The notes beneath the pieces were generated by a model. That model made no database searches. It saw only the letters and a list, made by a program, of their open reading frames with translations, and had not been told where the DNA came from. From the NCBI GenBank assembly GCA_947468985.1, contig CANINJ010000093.1, positions 1-7,245 of the forward strand: DNA of 7,245 bases. The letters are read 5' to 3'. The position numbers and the translations under genes were made by a program. Origin of the DNA: Bacteroidota bacterium. Its GTDB lineage: Bacteria; Bacteroidota; Bacteroidia; Flavobacteriales; Flavobacteriaceae. The stretch's first letter is position 1, and each line of letters starts with the position of its first letter. Below are positions 1 to 6,529 of the stretch, piece by piece.

Positions 1-17
1 AATTTCAAAACCCCCAA

Positions 18-2243
18 ATGATAAACAAAATAAGCCTAATTTATATTCTATTTTTCTCATCACTACTCTGTTTTTCTCAACAAAAAGCAATTGATGAAAA
101 AGTCAATGCCTTACTCAAGAAAATGACGATTGAAGAAAAAATCGGACAACTCAATCAATATTCGGGCGACAACGCCGCAACCGGTCCAATTACTATTAAT
201 CCTAACAAACAGTCAGAGATTAAACAAGGTTTATTAGGTTCGATGCTTAATATTTTAGGTTCAAAATATACGTGTCAATATCAAGAATTAGCAATGCAAT
301 CCCGATTGAAAATTCCGTTGTTATTTGGTCAAGATGTAATTCACGGCTATAAAACCACATTTCCAATTCCATTGGCGGAAGCCGCAAGCTGGGATTTATC
401 TGCAATAGAATTATCTGCAAGAATTGCTGCTACAGAAGCTTCGGCATCAGGAATTCATTGGACATTTGCGCCAATGGTTGACATTTCTCGTGATCCTCGT
501 TGGGGACGAGTAATGGAAGGTGCAGGAGAAGATACCTATTTAGGGTCTAAAATTGCCTTTGCAAGAGTAAAAGGGTTTCAAGGAAAATTGGGCGACGTCA
601 ATTCGGTTATGGCGTGTGTCAAACATTTTGCTGCTTACGGTGCTGCCGTTGGCGGACGCGATTATAACTCAGTTGACATGAGCGAAAGAATGCTTTGGGA
701 AACCTATCTTCCGCCGTTCAAGGCAGCTTTGGATGCTGGTGCGGCAACTTTTATGAATTCTTTTAATGATTTAAATGGAATTCCCGCAACTGGAAATCGC
801 TATTTGCAAAGAGATATTCTAAAAGGAAAATGGAAATTCACAGGTTTTGTAGTTTCTGATTGGGGTTCTATCGGTGAAATGATCAATCACGGATATGTAA
901 AAGACAGTAAAGAAGCCGCACTTTCGGCAATAACTGCCGGAAGCGATATGGATATGGAAAGCAACGCTTACAGAAATAATTTAGCACAATTAGTCAAAGA
1001 AAAAAAGGTTTCAATGGCGCTAATTGACGATGCTGTAAAACGAATTTTACGCAAAAAATTTGAATTAGGATTGTTTGAAAACCCCTATAAATATTGCAAT
1101 CCTGATCGAGAACAAGCGGCGCTTAATAATCCAGAACATACAAAAAGTGCCAGAGAAATTGCAGCAAAAAGTATTGTTTTATTGAAAAATGAGAATGCAA
1201 TATTGCCACTTTCTAAAACCACCAAAACAATTGCGTTTATTGGACCAATGGTAAAATTAAAAAGAGCCAATCATGGTTTTTGGGCAGTTGATTTAAAAAA
1301 TATCGATTCAACTTATATCGTTTCTCAATGGGAAGGAATCAAAAATAAAATTGATAAAAACACCACGCTTTTATATGCAAAAGGCTGTGATATATCTTCT
1401 CAAAACAAAGAAGGTTTTGCCGAAGCAATAGCAATTGCCAATCAATCTGATGTCGTGATTTTAAGTATTGGCGAAAGCTGGAATACGAGTGGCGAGGCTA
1501 AAAGCAAGAGCAATCTTCATTTGCCAGGCGTTCAAGAAGATTTGGTCAAAGCCCTTCAAGCCACTGGAAAACCCATTGTGGTTTTAATAAATGCGGGTCG
1601 TCCGTTAATTTTTAACCAAACCGCCGATGCTGTTCCTGCGCTACTTTACACGTGGTGGTTGGGCTCCGAAGCTGGAAATGCCATCGCCGATGTTTTGTTT
1701 GGCGATTACAATCCGTCAGGGAAATTGCCTATGACTTTCCCCCGTGAAGAAGGTCAAATCCCGATATTTTATAATCATTTCAATACAGGAAGACCGTCTA
1801 TAAATGAAGATAAAATCTATAAATCTGCCTATATTGATTTGCCAAATTCCCCGAAATTTCCTTTCGGTTTCGGATTAAGCTATACTACTTTCGAGTATTC
1901 AAATTTGAAATTATCCAAAAATAAAATGAAAGCAACCGAAACAATTGAAGTTGCCGTAACCATTTCCAATACTGGAAAAGTTGCTGGAGAAGAAGTAGTT
2001 CAATTGTATTTGAGAGACAAAGTAGGTTCAGTTGTGCGACCTATTTTAGAGCTGAAAGATTTTCAAAAAATCAAGTTAGCAATTGGCGAAACCAAAACAA
2101 TCAAGTTCCTAATTGACAATCAAAAATTGTCTTTTTATAATGATAAGTTACAATTCAAATCAGAACCTGGGGATTTTGACATAATGATTGGGCCGTCCTC
2201 TGCGGATATTCGCCTGAAAGACAGTTTTGAATTGGTAAAATAA
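18..2243 (+). CDS. bglX: Exported GH3 beta-glucosidase, BglX type
   Basis: This 741-residue protein matches the periplasmic BglX branch of glycoside hydrolase family 3, which removes terminal beta-glucose (sometimes beta-xylose) from the non-reducing end of oligosaccharides with retention. Residues 1-20 are a signal peptide (hydrophobic core, then CFS-QQ); no proper lipobox is visible, so a soluble periplasmic enzyme is likely. The N-terminal barrel carries the FAPMVDISRDPRWGR segment (150-164), KHFAAYG (202-208) and VVSDWG, whose Asp281 is the expected nucleophile. The alpha/beta sandwich domain spans about 385-575, with SGEA at 491-494; Glu493 is the probable acid/base. A fibronectin-III-like domain (about 640-735) ends the protein, so it is full length (E. 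coli BglX is similar). The ATG at 18 is chosen because it gives the signal peptide; no Shine-Dalgarno motif precedes it. Only 17 upstream bases are visible, so the promoter or an upstream operon gene lies outside. The stop abuts the next start. Glucose versus xylose preference cannot be decided here. Confidence 0.93.
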   Translation: MINKISLIYILFFSSLLCFSQQKAIDEKVNALLKKMTIEEKIGQLNQYSGDNAATGPITINPNKQSEIKQGLLGSMLNILGSKYTCQYQELAMQSRLKIPLLFGQDVIHGYKTTFPIPLAEAASWDLSAIELSARIAATEASASGIHWTFAPMVDISRDPRWGRVMEGAGEDTYLGSKIAFARVKGFQGKLGDVNSVMACVKHFAAYGAAVGGRDYNSVDMSERMLWETYLPPFKAALDAGAATFMNSFNDLNGIPATGNRYLQRDILKGKWKFTGFVVSDWGSIGEMINHGYVKDSKEAALSAITAGSDMDMESNAYRNNLAQLVKEKKVSMALIDDAVKRILRKKFELGLFENPYKYCNPDREQAALNNPEHTKSAREIAAKSIVLLKNENAILPLSKTTKTIAFIGPMVKLKRANHGFWAVDLKNIDSTYIVSQWEGIKNKIDKNTTLLYAKGCDISSQNKEGFAEAIAIANQSDVVILSIGESWNTSGEAKSKSNLHLPGVQEDLVKALQATGKPIVVLINAGRPLIFNQTADAVPALLYTWWLGSEAGNAIADVLFGDYNPSGKLPMTFPREEGQIPIFYNHFNTGRPSINEDKIYKSAYIDLPNSPKFPFGFGLSYTTFEYSNLKLSKNKMKATETIEVAVTISNTGKVAGEEVVQLYLRDKVGSVVRPILELKDFQKIKLAIGETKTIKFLIDNQKLSFYNDKLQFKSEPGDFDIMIGPSSADIRLKDSFELVK

Positions 2244-4199
2244 ATGAAAATCAGAAATTCCATTTTGGCATTGCTTTTCTGTTTTGTAAATACATTACAA
2301 GCTCAGTTTTCCGTAGCATCCATTTTTTCTGATAATATGGTTTTGCAAAGAAATGTAAAAATTCCAGTTTGGGGTTCTGCTAAAGCAAATGATGAAATTA
2401 TAGTTACCTTTCACAATCAAACAAAAATTACAAAAGCCGATAAAAACGGAAAGTGGAGTATTCATTTGGAAGATGAAATGGAAGGCGGACCATATGAACT
2501 AACAATAAAAAACGAATCCACAATTCAAATAAAAAACATATTGGTTGGAGAAGTCTGGATTTGCAGTGGTCAATCTAATATGGAATGGACTGTAGGCCAA
2601 TCAGACAATGCAAAAAGCGAAATTGAAAACGCCACCTTTTCAAATATTCGACAAATAAAAATCCCAAAAGAAATTAATTCTGTTCCAAATCCCGATTTCA
2701 AAAAGGCAACTTGGAAGGTCTGTTCCCCTGAAACAGTTGCTGATTTCACAGGGATTGGGTATTATTATGCAAAACAACTTCAGGAAAAATTACATGTACC
2801 TATTGGTTTAATTAATGCCACTTGGGGAGGAAAAAATATTGAAACTTGGATAAGTCGGGAAGGGTTTGAGTCTAATGATGAATTCAAAGAAATGATGGTT
2901 CAGATGCCAAAGATTGATCTCAATAGCATATTAGAAAATAAATTAATAAAAGAACAAAATCGAATTGAAAAGATTGAAAACTCTAAATTTTCAAATCAAA
3001 ACAATCTGCTTTTTAAAGACCTTTTATTCGACGACACGAATTGGCCTGAATTAACTCAGCCGGGAATTTGGGAAGAACAAAGTCTTGGGAATTTTGATGG
3101 GATTGTTTGGTTAAGAAAACATATTACTATTTCAAAAAAGGAACTAGAAGAAAAGGGTACACTTGAAATACCCGCAATTGATGACAATGATATAACTTAC
3201 ATAAATGGAATAAAAATAGGAGAAACGAACGGCTGGGATACAAAAAGAACATATGAAATTCCAATAGGGATTCTAAAAGAAGGAGATAATAGTATTGCAA
3301 TTCGAGTGGTCGATAATGGTGGAGGTGGAGGAATTTATGGAGAGCCAACTGCATTAAAATTAGTATTTGAAAAGAATCAAAAAGTTCTTTCGGGTTTATG
3401 GAAATTTCAAGTAGAATCAATCAAAAAAGGCATTAATGAAAATGAATTCCCGTCCTTATGTTTCAACGCCATGATAAACCCTTTAATTCCATTTGCATTT
3501 AAAGGCGTAATCTGGTATCAAGGCGAATCAAACGTACCAAGGGCGTATCAATATAACAAAGCATTTCCATTATTGATAAATGATTGGCGTTCAAAATGGG
3601 AATCTGAATTCCCTTTTTATTTTGTGCAATTAGCATCGTTCACCAATAAAGGAAATAGCAATGAAGGATGTCCGTGGGCAGAACTTCGAGAAGCACAAAC
3701 CAACGCATTAACAACACCAAATACGGGCATGGTAATTACCACTGATATAGGAACTCCAGCTAGCATACATCCAACAAACAAACAAGAAGTTGGAAAAAGA
3801 TTGGCTTCAATAGCTTTAAATAATTTATACAATCAAAAAATGATTTGTAAAGGGCCAACTTTTAAATCTTTTGAAAATCGGGAAACAAAAGCGATTGTTA
3901 CTTTTGAGAATATTGGCTCTGGATTGACCTCTCTAAACAATTCAAATATTATTTATGGATTCGAAGTTGCAGGAGCCGAACAAGTTTTTTATTCTGCAAT
4001 TGGATTACTCAAGGAAAATAAAATAATTCTTTCTTGTGAAGATGTTATTAAACCTTTATTTGTTCGTTTTGGTTGGATTGCAGATGCTTCAAGGTGTAAT
4101 TTATTTAATTTAGAAGGATTTCCCGCCGAACCTTTTCGCTCGGATAATTTTCAATTAAAAACAACTTTCGAAAAATATGAAATTATTCCTTTAAAATAA
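2244..4199 (+). CDS. Exported SGNH carbohydrate acetylesterase (sialate O-acetylesterase family) with inserted jelly-roll domain
   Basis: This 651-residue secreted esterase probably removes O-acetyl groups from sugars. Residues 1-20 are a signal peptide ending in LQA. A small beta domain follows (about 22-100), typical of this family. SGNH block I is GEVWICSGQSNMEW (102-115), with Ser111 of GQSNM as nucleophile. NATWGG (191-196) and WYQGESN (424-430) are further blocks, and IHPTNKQEVGKRLA (508-521) supplies His509. Between the blocks, about 250-390, sits a separate beta-sandwich resembling the GH2 sugar-binding jelly roll: VWLRKHI, a YINGIKIG strand, and a glycine-rich DNGGGGGIYGEP loop (357-368). 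Such an insertion is known in acetylesterases such as the xyloglucan-active CE20 enzymes, so the long length is normal. The residue three before His509 is Ala506, not the Asp of a classic DxxH motif; Asp501 is a candidate substitute. The name 'sialate' reflects family annotation only; flanking genes suggest a plant, algal or bacterial polysaccharide. The ATG follows the upstream stop directly, suggesting translational coupling. Confidence 0.88.
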   Translation: MKIRNSILALLFCFVNTLQAQFSVASIFSDNMVLQRNVKIPVWGSAKANDEIIVTFHNQTKITKADKNGKWSIHLEDEMEGGPYELTIKNESTIQIKNILVGEVWICSGQSNMEWTVGQSDNAKSEIENATFSNIRQIKIPKEINSVPNPDFKKATWKVCSPETVADFTGIGYYYAKQLQEKLHVPIGLINATWGGKNIETWISREGFESNDEFKEMMVQMPKIDLNSILENKLIKEQNRIEKIENSKFSNQNNLLFKDLLFDDTNWPELTQPGIWEEQSLGNFDGIVWLRKHITISKKELEEKGTLEIPAIDDNDITYINGIKIGETNGWDTKRTYEIPIGILKEGDNSIAIRVVDNGGGGGIYGEPTALKLVFEKNQKVLSGLWKFQVESIKKGINENEFPSLCFNAMINPLIPFAFKGVIWYQGESNVPRAYQYNKAFPLLINDWRSKWESEFPFYFVQLASFTNKGNSNEGCPWAELREAQTNALTTPNTGMVITTDIGTPASIHPTNKQEVGKRLASIALNNLYNQKMICKGPTFKSFENRETKAIVTFENIGSGLTSLNNSNIIYGFEVAGAEQVFYSAIGLLKENKIILSCEDVIKPLFVRFGWIADASRCNLFNLEGFPAEPFRSDNFQLKTTFEKYEIIPLK

Positions 4200-4204
4200 A
4201 AAAC

Positions 4205-6016
4205 ATGGAGAAGAAGCTATATCTAGGGTTTTTAACAGTCATTTTCTCTTTGTTGGGCTTTTCGCAAGAACTAATTCCGAATGTAAAAAACCAAACGACA
4301 ACTTCATTGAATGGCGAGTGGAATTATATTATAGACCCATACGAAACCGGATATTATAGTTTTCATTATGATGCTTATGACCAACAAAGAAGTTTTCAAA
4401 AAGCTGCATTTTTTAATAATTACCACGCCCAAAATAAGCAAGAATTAGTAGAATTTGATTTTGATAAATCACCTTCGATGATAATTCCTGGAGATTGGAA
4501 TTCACAAGACCCCATGTTGTTTTATTATGAAGGAACTGTTTGGTTCAAGAAATCATTTGATTATGAAATTAAGGAAAACAAACGTCTTTTTGTTTATTTT
4601 GGAGCCGTAAATTATAAAGCTGAGGTATATCTTAATGGTGTGAAATTAGGAATTCATGAAGGAGGTTTTACAGCGTTTAATTTCGAAATTTCATCCATTA
4701 TTAAAGCTAAAGACAATTTTTTAGTTGTAAAAGTTGATAATGTCAGGCATAAAGAAGCAGTTCCAACATTAAATACAGATTGGTTCAATTACGGTGGAAT
4801 TACCCGCGATGTTATCTTGATTGAAGAACCAAAATCGTTCGTTCAAGATTATATGATTCAAATCAAAAAAGGAGAAAAAAATACTATATCAGGATTTGTA
4901 AAGATTAATAATTTTGATAAAAATGCTGAATTTGTATGCATCAAAATTCCGAAACTTAGCATTAAATATAAAGGAAAAATTGACGCAAACGGAAGTGTTA
5001 ATTTTGAAATTATCAATAAAAACATTAAATATTGGTCACCTGAAAGTCCAAAATTATACGATGTTTACGTAGAATATGAAAACCAAATCCTCAAGGATAA
5101 TATTGGTTTCCGAACTATTGAAACACAAAACGCAAAAATTTTATTAAATGGTAAATCAATTTTCTTAAAGGGAATTTCTATTCATGAGGAAAATGACAAA
5201 GGAGGAAGAGCCAATTCAGAAGCCGATGCCATTCGATTATTGACTTGGGCAAAGGAATTGGATTGCAATTATGTGCGATTGGCACATTATCCGCACAACG
5301 AAAATATGATCCGATTGGCTGATAAAATCGGTTTGATGGTTTGGGAAGAAATTCCTGTGTATTGGACAATTGATTTCTTAAGTCCAGAAACCTATAAAAA
5401 TGCAGAAAATCAATTGGCAGGAATGATAAATCGAGATAAAAATAGATGTTCTACGATTATTTGGTCTGTGGCAAATGAAACCCCAGTTTCAGACCAACGA
5501 AATGCGTTTGTTAACAATCTCATATCAAAAGCAAAGACATTAGATTCCACTCGTTTGATAAGCGCTGCCTTATTAACCAAAAGTGAAAATCTAAATAATT
5601 ATGTTGATGATCCAATTGCTGAAAACTTGGATATCGTTTCATTTAATGAATATTTAGGTTGGTATGGAGGAGATTTAGAAGATGCTGAAAAGATTCAATG
5701 GACTTCAAAATATAACAAACCGGTTATAGTTTCAGAATTTGGAGGCGATGCAAAGCAGGGATTTCATGGTGATAAAACGGAACGTTGGACAGAGGAATTC
5801 CAAGAACATTTATACATTCAAAATTTAAAAATGATTGGGAAAATTCCAAATATCTGTGGAATAAGCCCTTGGATATTAGTTGATTTCCGATCACCAAGAA
5901 GACTGCTTCCTGGAATTCAGGATGGATATAACAGAAAAGGCTTGATATCAAACGATGGAAATAAGAAGAAAGCGTTTTCAATTCTGAGAGCTTTTTATCA
6001 AAAAATAAATGATTAA
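4205..6016 (+). CDS. Exported GH2 glycosidase, probable beta-glucuronidase
   Basis: This 603-residue retaining glycoside hydrolase of family 2 is predicted to release terminal beta-linked glucuronic acid. Residues 1-20 are a signal peptide (LLGFS-QE). The sugar-binding jelly roll covers about 30-210 (SLNGEWNY, GTVWFKKSF, VYLNGVKLG, NYGGITRDV), an Ig-like sandwich about 212-306, and the TIM barrel about 307-600. Catalytic Glu425 (acid/base) is in IIWSVANE and Glu511 (nucleophile) in VIVSEFGG. LKGISIHEEN (321-330), VRLAHYPHN (357-365) and WEEIPVYW (380-387) are standard GH2 active-site segments. Asn576 and Lys578 in YNRKG match the NxKG motif that binds the uronate carboxylate in beta-glucuronidases, so this activity is preferred over beta-galactosidase or beta-mannosidase. 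Its length equals E. coli UidA, but unlike that cytoplasmic enzyme it is exported. It starts five bases after the esterase stop, without a Shine-Dalgarno motif, and ends in tandem in-frame TAA codons (6014-6019). A galacturonate-type substrate remains possible. Confidence 0.88.
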   Translation: MEKKLYLGFLTVIFSLLGFSQELIPNVKNQTTTSLNGEWNYIIDPYETGYYSFHYDAYDQQRSFQKAAFFNNYHAQNKQELVEFDFDKSPSMIIPGDWNSQDPMLFYYEGTVWFKKSFDYEIKENKRLFVYFGAVNYKAEVYLNGVKLGIHEGGFTAFNFEISSIIKAKDNFLVVKVDNVRHKEAVPTLNTDWFNYGGITRDVILIEEPKSFVQDYMIQIKKGEKNTISGFVKINNFDKNAEFVCIKIPKLSIKYKGKIDANGSVNFEIINKNIKYWSPESPKLYDVYVEYENQILKDNIGFRTIETQNAKILLNGKSIFLKGISIHEENDKGGRANSEADAIRLLTWAKELDCNYVRLAHYPHNENMIRLADKIGLMVWEEIPVYWTIDFLSPETYKNAENQLAGMINRDKNRCSTIIWSVANETPVSDQRNAFVNNLISKAKTLDSTRLISAALLTKSENLNNYVDDPIAENLDIVSFNEYLGWYGGDLEDAEKIQWTSKYNKPVIVSEFGGDAKQGFHGDKTERWTEEFQEHLYIQNLKMIGKIPNICGISPWILVDFRSPRRLLPGIQDGYNRKGLISNDGNKKKAFSILRAFYQKIND

Positions 6017-6026
6017 TAAAGATTAC

Positions 6027-6082
6027 AAACTTGCTTTCGAGAATCTAAATCTACCCATCTAAGAAGTTTATATTGTTTTTTT
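6027..6082 (+). terminator. Possible terminator of the glycosidase operon
   Basis: Eleven bases after the GH2 stop codon, AAACTT-g-CTT (6027-6036) can pair with AAGAAGTTT (6061-6069), nine pairs with one bulged G. A seven-T run follows at 6076-6082. The loop is long (about 24 bases) and the stem AT-rich, so this is a weak intrinsic terminator at best. The palindrome just downstream (6086-6106) could share or take over the role. Confidence 0.4.
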
Positions 6083-6109
6083 GTCAATCTGAATTTATTT
6101 CAGATTCTA
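6081..6109 (+). repeat. Palindromic intergenic repeat, left copy
   Basis: The core is a perfect 8-base inverted repeat, AATCTGAA (6086-6093) and TTCAGATT (6099-6106), around a five-base loop TTTAT. The preceding TTGTCA and the overall layout resemble a palindromic element I recall from many flavobacterial intergenic regions (TTGTCA, then a CTGAA...TTTCAG-type palindrome). That recollection is not verified here. A diverged copy in opposite orientation lies 14 bases further on. Confidence 0.6.
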
Positions 6110-6123
6110 TTTTCAATTTCATT

Positions 6124-6152
6124 TGGATGCTTAAACAAGTTCATCATGACAA
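6124..6152 (-). repeat. Palindromic intergenic repeat, right copy (inverted, decayed)
   Basis: Read on the minus strand, this stretch begins TTGTCATGATGAAC and matches the left copy at 20 of 29 positions without gaps by hand alignment. The shared positions include TTGTCA, TGAA and TTT. Its own palindrome is degraded (TGATGAA versus TTTAAGCA), with changes that break pairs, as expected for an old copy. With the left copy it can form one long imperfect hairpin around the spacer 6110-6123. Confidence 0.55.
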
Positions 6153-6180
6153 AACGGTAATTTGTGGGATTCTAAAATCT

Positions 6181-6323
6181 GAAGCTTGCGTGAGGGGGTG
6201 AAGTGAAAAGCCCACAGACAAGTGCAGCGAAGCGGAATTTGGCGAGGACTTGCAACGGAACACCCGACCGAGTTTAACGATTGCTTCATTCTAAGCAATA
6301 ACGTTCAAAACGAGGGTACGCCC
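6181..6323 (+). ncRNA. Candidate structured RNA or structured repeat element
   Basis: This block is more G+C-rich than its surroundings and has nested complementary segments but no coding character. GCGT (6188-6191) can close with ACGC (6318-6321). GGG (6196-6198) can pair with CCC (6211-6213), or GGGTG (6196-6200) with CACCC (6261-6265). CAAGT (6219-6223) pairs with ACTTG (6248-6252). AACGATTGCTT (6276-6286) pairs with AAGCAAT (6293-6299) and CGTT (6302-6305), with an AA bulge and a six-base loop. Short segments such as GCAGCGAAGCGGAATTT and CCCGACCGAG look like a family I recall as recurrent between flavobacterial genes, possibly the Flavo-1 RNA motif. That identity is from memory and unconfirmed. 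Strand is assigned from this resemblance. No promoter of its own is evident, and a function is not known to me. Confidence 0.45.
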
Positions 6324-6368
6324 AAAAACAAAAAATCCCTAACTACTTAATTTATAAGTGATTAGGGA
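6322..6368 (-). terminator. Intrinsic terminator of tRNA-Phe (hairpin usable on both strands)
   Basis: TCCCTAA (6336-6342) pairs perfectly with TTAGGGA (6362-6368). The stem continues inward through a C-A mismatch and a T-G pair to ACTTA/TAAGT (6345-6349 and 6355-6359) around the loop ATTTA. On the minus strand, ten bases after the tRNA 3' end, the hairpin is followed by TTTTTTGTTTTT, a good intrinsic terminator. On the plus strand it is followed by TGTTTTT (6369-6375), so it may also stop transcription entering from the structured element. Confidence 0.8.
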
Positions 6369-6377
6369 TGTTTTTCG

Positions 6378-6450
6378 TGGTACCTCCAGGGTTCGAACCA
6401 GGGACACATGGATTTTCAGTCCATTGCTCTACCAACTGAGCTAAGGTACC
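6378..6450 (-). tRNA. tRNA-Phe (anticodon GAA)
   Basis: The 73-base gene folds as a complete cloverleaf. The acceptor stem is GGTACCT/AGGTACC, the D stem GCTC/GAGC with loop AGTTGGTA, and the anticodon stem ATGGA/TCCAT with loop CTGAAAA. That loop puts anticodon GAA at 6415-6417 (minus strand), which reads phenylalanine codons. The variable region has five bases and the T loop is TTCGAAC. The discriminator is A73, and the CCA end is not encoded (CG follows), so it must be added enzymatically. The T stem CCTGG/CCTGG contains a U51-U63 mismatch. A promoter lies immediately upstream and a terminator immediately downstream, so this appears to be a single-gene transcript. Confidence 0.97.
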
Positions 6451-6465
6451 TTGCTTTCGCGGGTG

Positions 6466-6497
6466 CAAATATAGGACGAATTTTAATTTATACAAAA
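6466..6497 (-). promoter_or_regulatory. Promoter of tRNA-Phe, Bacteroidota type
   Basis: On the minus strand the -7 element TATATTTG (6466-6473) fits the TAnnTTTG consensus exactly. A TTTTG -33 element (6493-6497) lies upstream with 19 bases between them, as in the Bacteroidota primary sigma consensus. Transcription would begin roughly at 6455-6462, giving a very short leader before the mature tRNA 5' end at 6450. Confidence 0.8.
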
Positions 6498-6521
6498 CAA
6501 TTATTAAAAAAAATCTATTCG

Positions 6522-6529
6522 TACCTTAG
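6522..6529 (+). promoter_or_regulatory. Probable -7 element of the coaX promoter
   Basis: TACCTTAG differs from the Bacteroidota TAnnTTTG consensus at one position and is followed by CAGC. The coaX start is 20 bases downstream, leaving a short 5' leader. I cannot see a convincing -33 TTTG at the expected distance; that spot is occupied by the AT-rich DNA next to the divergent tRNA promoter. A weak constitutive promoter is the simplest reading. Confidence 0.5.

Noticed and set aside
1085..1270. Minus-strand open frame of 61 codons with a hydrophobic stretch, inside bglX
   Set aside because: The hydrophobicity is the usual by-product of reading Lys/Asn/Glu-rich coding DNA backwards; the sense strand is clearly coding.
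3316..3342. GGTGGAGGTGGAGG run as a microsatellite or slippage site
   Set aside because: It encodes the glycine-rich loop DNGGGGGIYG, which looks like a genuine part of the inserted jelly roll, and the frame is intact on both sides.
3127..3420. Minus-strand open frame of 97 codons inside the esterase gene
   Set aside because: It lies antisense to a well-supported domain, and its leucine/histidine-rich translation is what reversed AT-rich coding sequence gives; no family motif is visible.
3617..3832. Minus-strand open frame of 71 codons over the esterase His motif
   Set aside because: The sense frame carries conserved family sequence here; no independent evidence for the antisense frame.
5178..5369. 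Minus-strand open frame of 63 codons in the GH2 gene
   Set aside because: Shadow of the conserved GH2 barrel segments; no start context or motif of its own.
5724..5981. Minus-strand open frame of 85 codons inside the GH2 gene
   Set aside because: It is antisense to the catalytic barrel with its nucleophile and NxKG motif, and has no recognisable domain.
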